DNA of 9,392 nt from JALYXS01 sp051003795. Its GTDB lineage: Bacteria; Acidobacteriota; Terriglobia; Bryobacterales; Bryobacteraceae. Below the pieces are notes generated by a model that was given only the letters and a program-made list of their open reading frames with translations, did no database searches and was not told the DNA's origin. Below, one piece after another: positions 6,146 through 9,392 of the stretch (positions within the stretch are counted from its first letter, which is position 1; each line of letters opens with the position of its first letter). The DNA lies in assembly GCA_051003795.1 (NCBI GenBank), contig JBPCKZ010000021.1, forward strand, positions 1 through 9,392, in the 5' to 3' direction. The position numbers and the translations under genes are program-made.

Positions 6146-7366
6146 ATGCGTTTTTTGATCCTCCCGCTACTCAGCGTGTGTTTATTCCTCGCCGTGGGCG
6201 CCGATACCTCGTCCTCCGGACCCATCGAATTCCGCACGCACGTCATCGAGTCCAACATCCCGGGCGGTTACTCGGTAATCGTCACCGACATTAATAACGA
6301 CAAGCGGCCCGACGTCATCGGCATGACTGCCAAACTGACCGAGTTAGCGTGGTACGAGAATCCGGGCTGGGAACGCCACGTCATGATCAAAGACATGACT
6401 GGCATGGTCAATCTGGCCGCTTACGACATCGATGGCGACGGCATCCCCGAGTTAGCCATACAGAATGAGTTCAGCATGGTTGCTTCCAAGAGTCCGGGGC
6501 TTGTTTGGCTGCTCCAACATCAGGGCGATCCGAAGGGTCTCTGGAAGGCAACCAAAATCGACCAGGTGATCACGTCGCACCACGTCGCATGGGCAGATGT
6601 CGATGGCGACGGAAAAAAGGAGCTAATCAACGCTCCCCTGATCGGTCCCAAGGGTTTGGCCCCTACTTACGATCAAGATAACGTATCGCTGTTCTACTAT
6701 CGAACTCCCAAGGATTTAGAGGGTGAATGGAAGCGCCTGTTGATTGACGACCAGCTCAAGGGCGTGCTGCACCGCGCCCGAGTCGTTAAATGGAACAACG
6801 GTCCGCGCGAACAGATCTTAACGGCCGGTTTCGACGGCATCGTATTGCACGAAGCTACTGGAACGGGGGACAAGATCCATTGGAAAAACACGCTGCTTTC
6901 GAAAGGTCACGAAGAGGCGCCGCCCCGTGCCGGAACCAGCGACGTCGCGATGGGACGATTGCACGCGAATCGCATGCTGGCGGCGGTGGAGCCGTGGCAT
7001 GGCAACGAGGTGGTCGTCTACACGCAAGCTAAGTCCGGAGCATGGCAGCGCAAAGTGATCTTTAGCGAGCTGAAGGAAGGTCACGAAGTCTGCGTAGGCG
7101 ATTTCAACGGTGACGGACGGGACGACATTGTTGCCGGAGATCGCGCCAAGGGCGAAATTTCGAGCTCCCATATCTTTTATGCGCAGGACGATGAGGGTAA
7201 GGAGTGGCATCACGAAATCCTCGACCCGATGGGCATGTCCGCATCCGGATGCCAGGTGAAAGATATCAATCAAGACGGCCGGCCTGACATTGTGATGATC
7301 GGCGGGGCAACGCACAACATCAAGTGGTACGAAAATCTGGGGACGAAACCGGGCCGGCAGCATTGA
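6146..7366 (+). CDS. Secreted FG-GAP/VCBS-repeat beta-propeller protein
   Basis: The 406-residue protein starts with a signal peptide (MRFLILPLLSVCLFLAVGA). Five calcium-binding loops of the DxDxDG type recur along the chain: DINNDKRPD (from D48), DIDGDGIPE (D94), DVDGDGKKE (D151), DFNGDGRDD (D319) and DINQDGRPD (D373). Several are followed by a hydrophobic strand and a W-Y-E-N-like turn (WYENPGW, WYENLG), as expected for propeller blades. The spacing between the third and fourth loops leaves room for blades lacking the motif, so a seven-bladed propeller is plausible. Such proteins are extracellular or periplasmic binding or scaffold domains; no catalytic residues are recognised. The ATG lies directly behind an extended -10 box. 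Its stop codon overlaps the start of the next gene, an exported oxidase, so the two products are probably made together and may meet in the same compartment. Confidence 0.88.
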   Translation: MRFLILPLLSVCLFLAVGADTSSSGPIEFRTHVIESNIPGGYSVIVTDINNDKRPDVIGMTAKLTELAWYENPGWERHVMIKDMTGMVNLAAYDIDGDGIPELAIQNEFSMVASKSPGLVWLLQHQGDPKGLWKATKIDQVITSHHVAWADVDGDGKKELINAPLIGPKGLAPTYDQDNVSLFYYRTPKDLEGEWKRLLIDDQLKGVLHRARVVKWNNGPREQILTAGFDGIVLHEATGTGDKIHWKNTLLSKGHEEAPPRAGTSDVAMGRLHANRMLAAVEPWHGNEVVVYTQAKSGAWQRKVIFSELKEGHEVCVGDFNGDGRDDIVAGDRAKGEISSSHIFYAQDDEGKEWHHEILDPMGMSASGCQVKDINQDGRPDIVMIGGATHNIKWYENLGTKPGRQH

Positions 7367-8532
7367 GACGCGGCGAACTTCTTCAAATCAGCCGCCGGCA
7401 TGCGCTCCGGGCACTGGCGGCGTTCGCCGGAAGCTCGCCTTTACTCCCCCAGCAAGATCCGTTTCGCGATGACAGCCGCATTCCCGGCCTGCGCGAGATG
7501 ACGAATGCTTTCGATTTCGAACCGGTGGCTTACGCCAAGCTGCCGAGAGCGGTTTACGACTATCCGGCCGACGGAGCCGACAGCGGATTCACTCTCCGCC
7601 GCAACCGCGAAGCACTCGACTGGGTGGAACTCCTGCCGAGGAGATTGACGGATGCGGCCGCGCCTCGGACCGCGACGGAAATCCTGGGCACAAAGATGGC
7701 GTTTCCACTTCTGGTCTCGCCAACCGCCGGACACGGCGCGCTTGACCCCGACGGCGAGATGGCCACGCATAAGGGCGCAGCCGCGGCGTCCAACACGCCG
7801 ATGATCGTCAGTAACAACTCGAGCTTCCCGTTCGATAAGATTGCGGCAGCCGCGGCCGGTCCCGTCTGGTTTCAGCTCTATCCCAAACCCGCGCTTGACG
7901 CGAACCGGCAGGCCTTGGACAAAGCTCAGGAAGCCGGCTGCCGCGCCGTCGTGGTAACCGTGGATCAGCAGGCGACCGCCTCCGAGCGTTCTTTACACGA
8001 TCGGAATCTTGCCCCAATCCGGCGAACCAGCGCCCGCTCCGCGCCGCCAAACCCCTATCGCGTGCCCGACTATCGCCTGTGGTACGAATGGAAATTCTTC
8101 GACGAAATTCGTCCGCATGTCCGGGTTCCGCTGCTTGCAAAGGGTATCCTGACGGCCGAAGATGCGCGCCTGTGCCTCGAACATGGACTCGACGGCATCT
8201 ATGTGTCCAATCATGGCGGCAGGTCTCTCGATTACGCGCCTTCCACGCTCGAGGTGTTACCCGAGATTGTCGATGCGGTGCAAGGCCGCGTGCCGATATT
8301 GCTGGACAGCGGAATTCGCCGCGGAAGCGACATCCTGAAGGCGCTGGCGCTCGGCGCAAACGCAGTCTGTATCGGCCGGGTTCCGCTTTGGGGACTGGGC
8401 GCTTTCGGCGCGGCGGGCGTGCAGCGCGTCCTCGAAATACTGCAGGCCGAACTCGTCCAGGCCATGAGTTACGCCGGGCGGCCTACGCTGGCATCCATCG
8501 ACCGTAGTCTTGCGACGACGAACTTCCCATGA
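7363..8532 (+). CDS. Tat-exported FMN-dependent alpha-hydroxy-acid oxidase/dehydrogenase
   Basis: The family oxidises L-2-hydroxy acids such as glycolate or lactate to 2-oxo acids using FMN in a TIM barrel. Numbering from the TTG at 7363 (389 residues), motifs run in family order: VYDYPADGA (Y67, matching spinach glycolate oxidase Y24), FPLLVSPTAGHG, WFQLY (Y173, matching Y129), VVTVD (D201), LLAKGI (K260, matching K230), SNHGGRSLD (catalytic H284 and R287) and DSGIRRGSD with IGRVP for the FMN phosphate. The Arg after D201 sits one position off (SERSLHDRN). The N-terminus carries SRRHALR followed by a hydrophobic stretch, a Tat signal, so the flavoprotein should be exported folded. No in-frame ATG precedes the Tat motif. 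TTG overlapping the upstream TGA (TTGA) is the most economical start; GTG at 7324 is the alternative. The next gene overlaps as ATGA. Confidence 0.9.
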   Translation: MRRGELLQISRRHALRALAAFAGSSPLLPQQDPFRDDSRIPGLREMTNAFDFEPVAYAKLPRAVYDYPADGADSGFTLRRNREALDWVELLPRRLTDAAAPRTATEILGTKMAFPLLVSPTAGHGALDPDGEMATHKGAAAASNTPMIVSNNSSFPFDKIAAAAAGPVWFQLYPKPALDANRQALDKAQEAGCRAVVVTVDQQATASERSLHDRNLAPIRRTSARSAPPNPYRVPDYRLWYEWKFFDEIRPHVRVPLLAKGILTAEDARLCLEHGLDGIYVSNHGGRSLDYAPSTLEVLPEIVDAVQGRVPILLDSGIRRGSDILKALALGANAVCIGRVPLWGLGAFGAAGVQRVLEILQAELVQAMSYAGRPTLASIDRSLATTNFP

Positions 8533-9392
8533 ATCAAAGGCAGGTGGGGAAAATCGCCGATGAAGCTGACGGGCGCGCCGCACCCGTACAGGAATTAGTT
8601 AATGCTTTCGAATTCGAGGCGATGGCGAAGCGCAAGCTCGATAGCGCAACGTTAGCCGGGATCGCCGGGAGCGATCGCGCGCCATTCGATCGCATCACCT
8701 TCCGCCCCCGCATGATGGTGAATACCACCAAGCTCGATCTCACTGCCGAGTTATTCGGCCAGGAGATGTTCGCGCCGATCGCGATCGGACCGGTATCGCA
8801 ACAGAAGAGATTCCATCCCGAGGGAGAGCTGGCCATGATGCGCGGCGCCTCCGCGGCCAAGGCCCTGATGGTAATCGCCAGTGATTCAAGTTTCCCCATC
8901 GACCGGATTGCCGGTCAAGCCAAGAGGGCGTTCTGGTATCAGGTCTACCCCGAGCACGATATGAACGCCGTGATTGCTCGCGTGCAACAGGCCGTGACCC
9001 TCGGCTGCAAGGCGGTGTGCCTCACGTTGGGCGTTCAGTCCAGCGCGGACTGGGCCGACATAGATCGTTTGCGGAAGGAGATCGGCGTGCCGCTCTTGCT
9101 GAAAGGAATCATGCGCGCCGACGAAGCCCGGACTTCGGTGGGACGAGGCATTCAGGGTATTATCGTTTCCAACTACGCGGGAAGCCCCGTTGAGGGCTTG
9201 GCCGCGCCGATGGAGGCTTTACCCGCGATTGCCGACGCCGTTGACGGAAAGGCGCCGGTCCTGATCGACGGCGGTTTCCGCCGCGGAAGCGACGTGCTGA
9301 AAGCGCTTGCACTTGGTGCGCGAGCCGTTCTCATAGGCAGGCCTGCTGTCTGGGGCCTCGCTCCTTATGGAGCGGATGGCGTGCAGAAAGTG
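8529..9392 (+). CDS. Catalytically degenerate alpha-hydroxy-acid oxidase paralog, incomplete at the right edge
   Basis: The frame is open for 288 codons to the window end. Its ATG overlaps the stop of the previous gene (ATGA) and has no Shine-Dalgarno, indicating translational coupling. It aligns with the upstream oxidase along its length: VNAFEFEAMAKRKL, APIAIGPVSQQKRFHPEGE, FWYQVY (Y140), LLLKGI (K192), IIVSNYAGS, VLIDGGFRRGSDV and AVLIGRPAVWGL. The FMN-phosphate segment, the flavin Lys and one substrate Tyr are kept. The catalytic His is Tyr (Y216), the Arg three residues on is Ser (S219), the N-terminal VYDY motif is absent, and the Asp ending strand 4 is Gly (G168). The loop from there to the Lys is 24 residues, against 59 in the neighbour. 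There is no signal peptide. It may bind flavin but should not oxidise hydroxy acids by the known mechanism; a partner or regulatory subunit is a reasonable guess. No stop or frameshift is seen, so it does not look like decay. Confidence 0.85.
   Translation, partial: MNQRQVGKIADEADGRAAPVQELVNAFEFEAMAKRKLDSATLAGIAGSDRAPFDRITFRPRMMVNTTKLDLTAELFGQEMFAPIAIGPVSQQKRFHPEGELAMMRGASAAKALMVIASDSSFPIDRIAGQAKRAFWYQVYPEHDMNAVIARVQQAVTLGCKAVCLTLGVQSSADWADIDRLRKEIGVPLLLKGIMRADEARTSVGRGIQGIIVSNYAGSPVEGLAAPMEALPAIADAVDGKAPVLIDGGFRRGSDVLKALALGARAVLIGRPAVWGLAPYGADGVQKV

Noticed and set aside
6818..7363. Minus-strand open frame opposite the FG-GAP gene
   Set aside because: It is antisense to a signal-peptide gene with five calcium loops and shows no family features.
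7808..8359. Arg-rich minus-strand open frame opposite the first oxidase
   Set aside because: Its composition is typical of an antisense frame of GC-rich coding DNA, and the opposite strand carries the full oxidase motif set.
1..9392. CRISPR array, tRNA, rRNA, insertion sequence or transposase
   Set aside because: I saw no regularly spaced repeats, no tRNA-like cloverleaf or rRNA stretch, no transposase-like frame and no paired terminal repeats around the oxidase segment.

Overview
The window is a GC-rich bacterial segment. It most resembles Acidobacteria of the Candidatus Solibacter/Bryobacter type. That is inferred from gene content (Tat-exported multicopper oxidase, CHASE3-type hybrid sensor kinase, FG-GAP protein, tandem alpha-hydroxy-acid oxidases, alpha/beta hydrolases), not from a marker gene.

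Left part (1-3806) is an accessory, eroded region. It holds one intact gene, a Tat-dependent laccase/CotA-like multicopper oxidase at 712-2613 (+). Gene wreckage surrounds it. At 39-499 (-) is a frameshifted C-terminus of a hybrid histidine kinase (end of the ATPase domain plus receiver domain). At 2850-3037 (-) is a short frameshifted scar that looks like the C-terminal beta domain of a glycogen branching enzyme. At 3462-3806 (-) is the N-terminus (membrane segment plus CHASE3) of a sensor kinase. The two kinase pieces share a strand and lie in N-to-C order on either side of the oxidase, so they may be the ends of one kinase gene broken by arrival of the oxidase segment.

Right part (4078-9392) is tightly packed and all on the + strand. 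Genes at 4078-4950 (secreted HGGGF/GESAGG esterase-like hydrolase) and 4968-6107 (larger cytoplasmic alpha/beta hydrolase) are 17 bases apart. Genes at 6146-7366 (secreted FG-GAP/VCBS beta-propeller), 7363-8532 (Tat-exported FMN-dependent alpha-hydroxy-acid oxidase) and 8529 to the window end (second oxidase-like protein) overlap by four bases or fewer. The first gene of each group has an extended -10 box (TGATAnnAT) ending only 6-8 bases before the ATG and no Shine-Dalgarno, which suggests leaderless transcripts.

The most interesting object is the oxidase pair. The upstream copy keeps the catalytic His (SNHGGR) and most active-site residues. The downstream copy keeps the FMN-binding barrel and the flavin Lys, but the catalytic His is Tyr (SNYAGS), the following Arg is Ser, the N-terminal substrate Tyr and the Asp/Arg after strand 4 are gone, and the active-site loop is cut from about 59 to 24 residues. 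It looks like a pseudoenzyme encoded in translational coupling with its active-looking paralog, possibly as a partner subunit.
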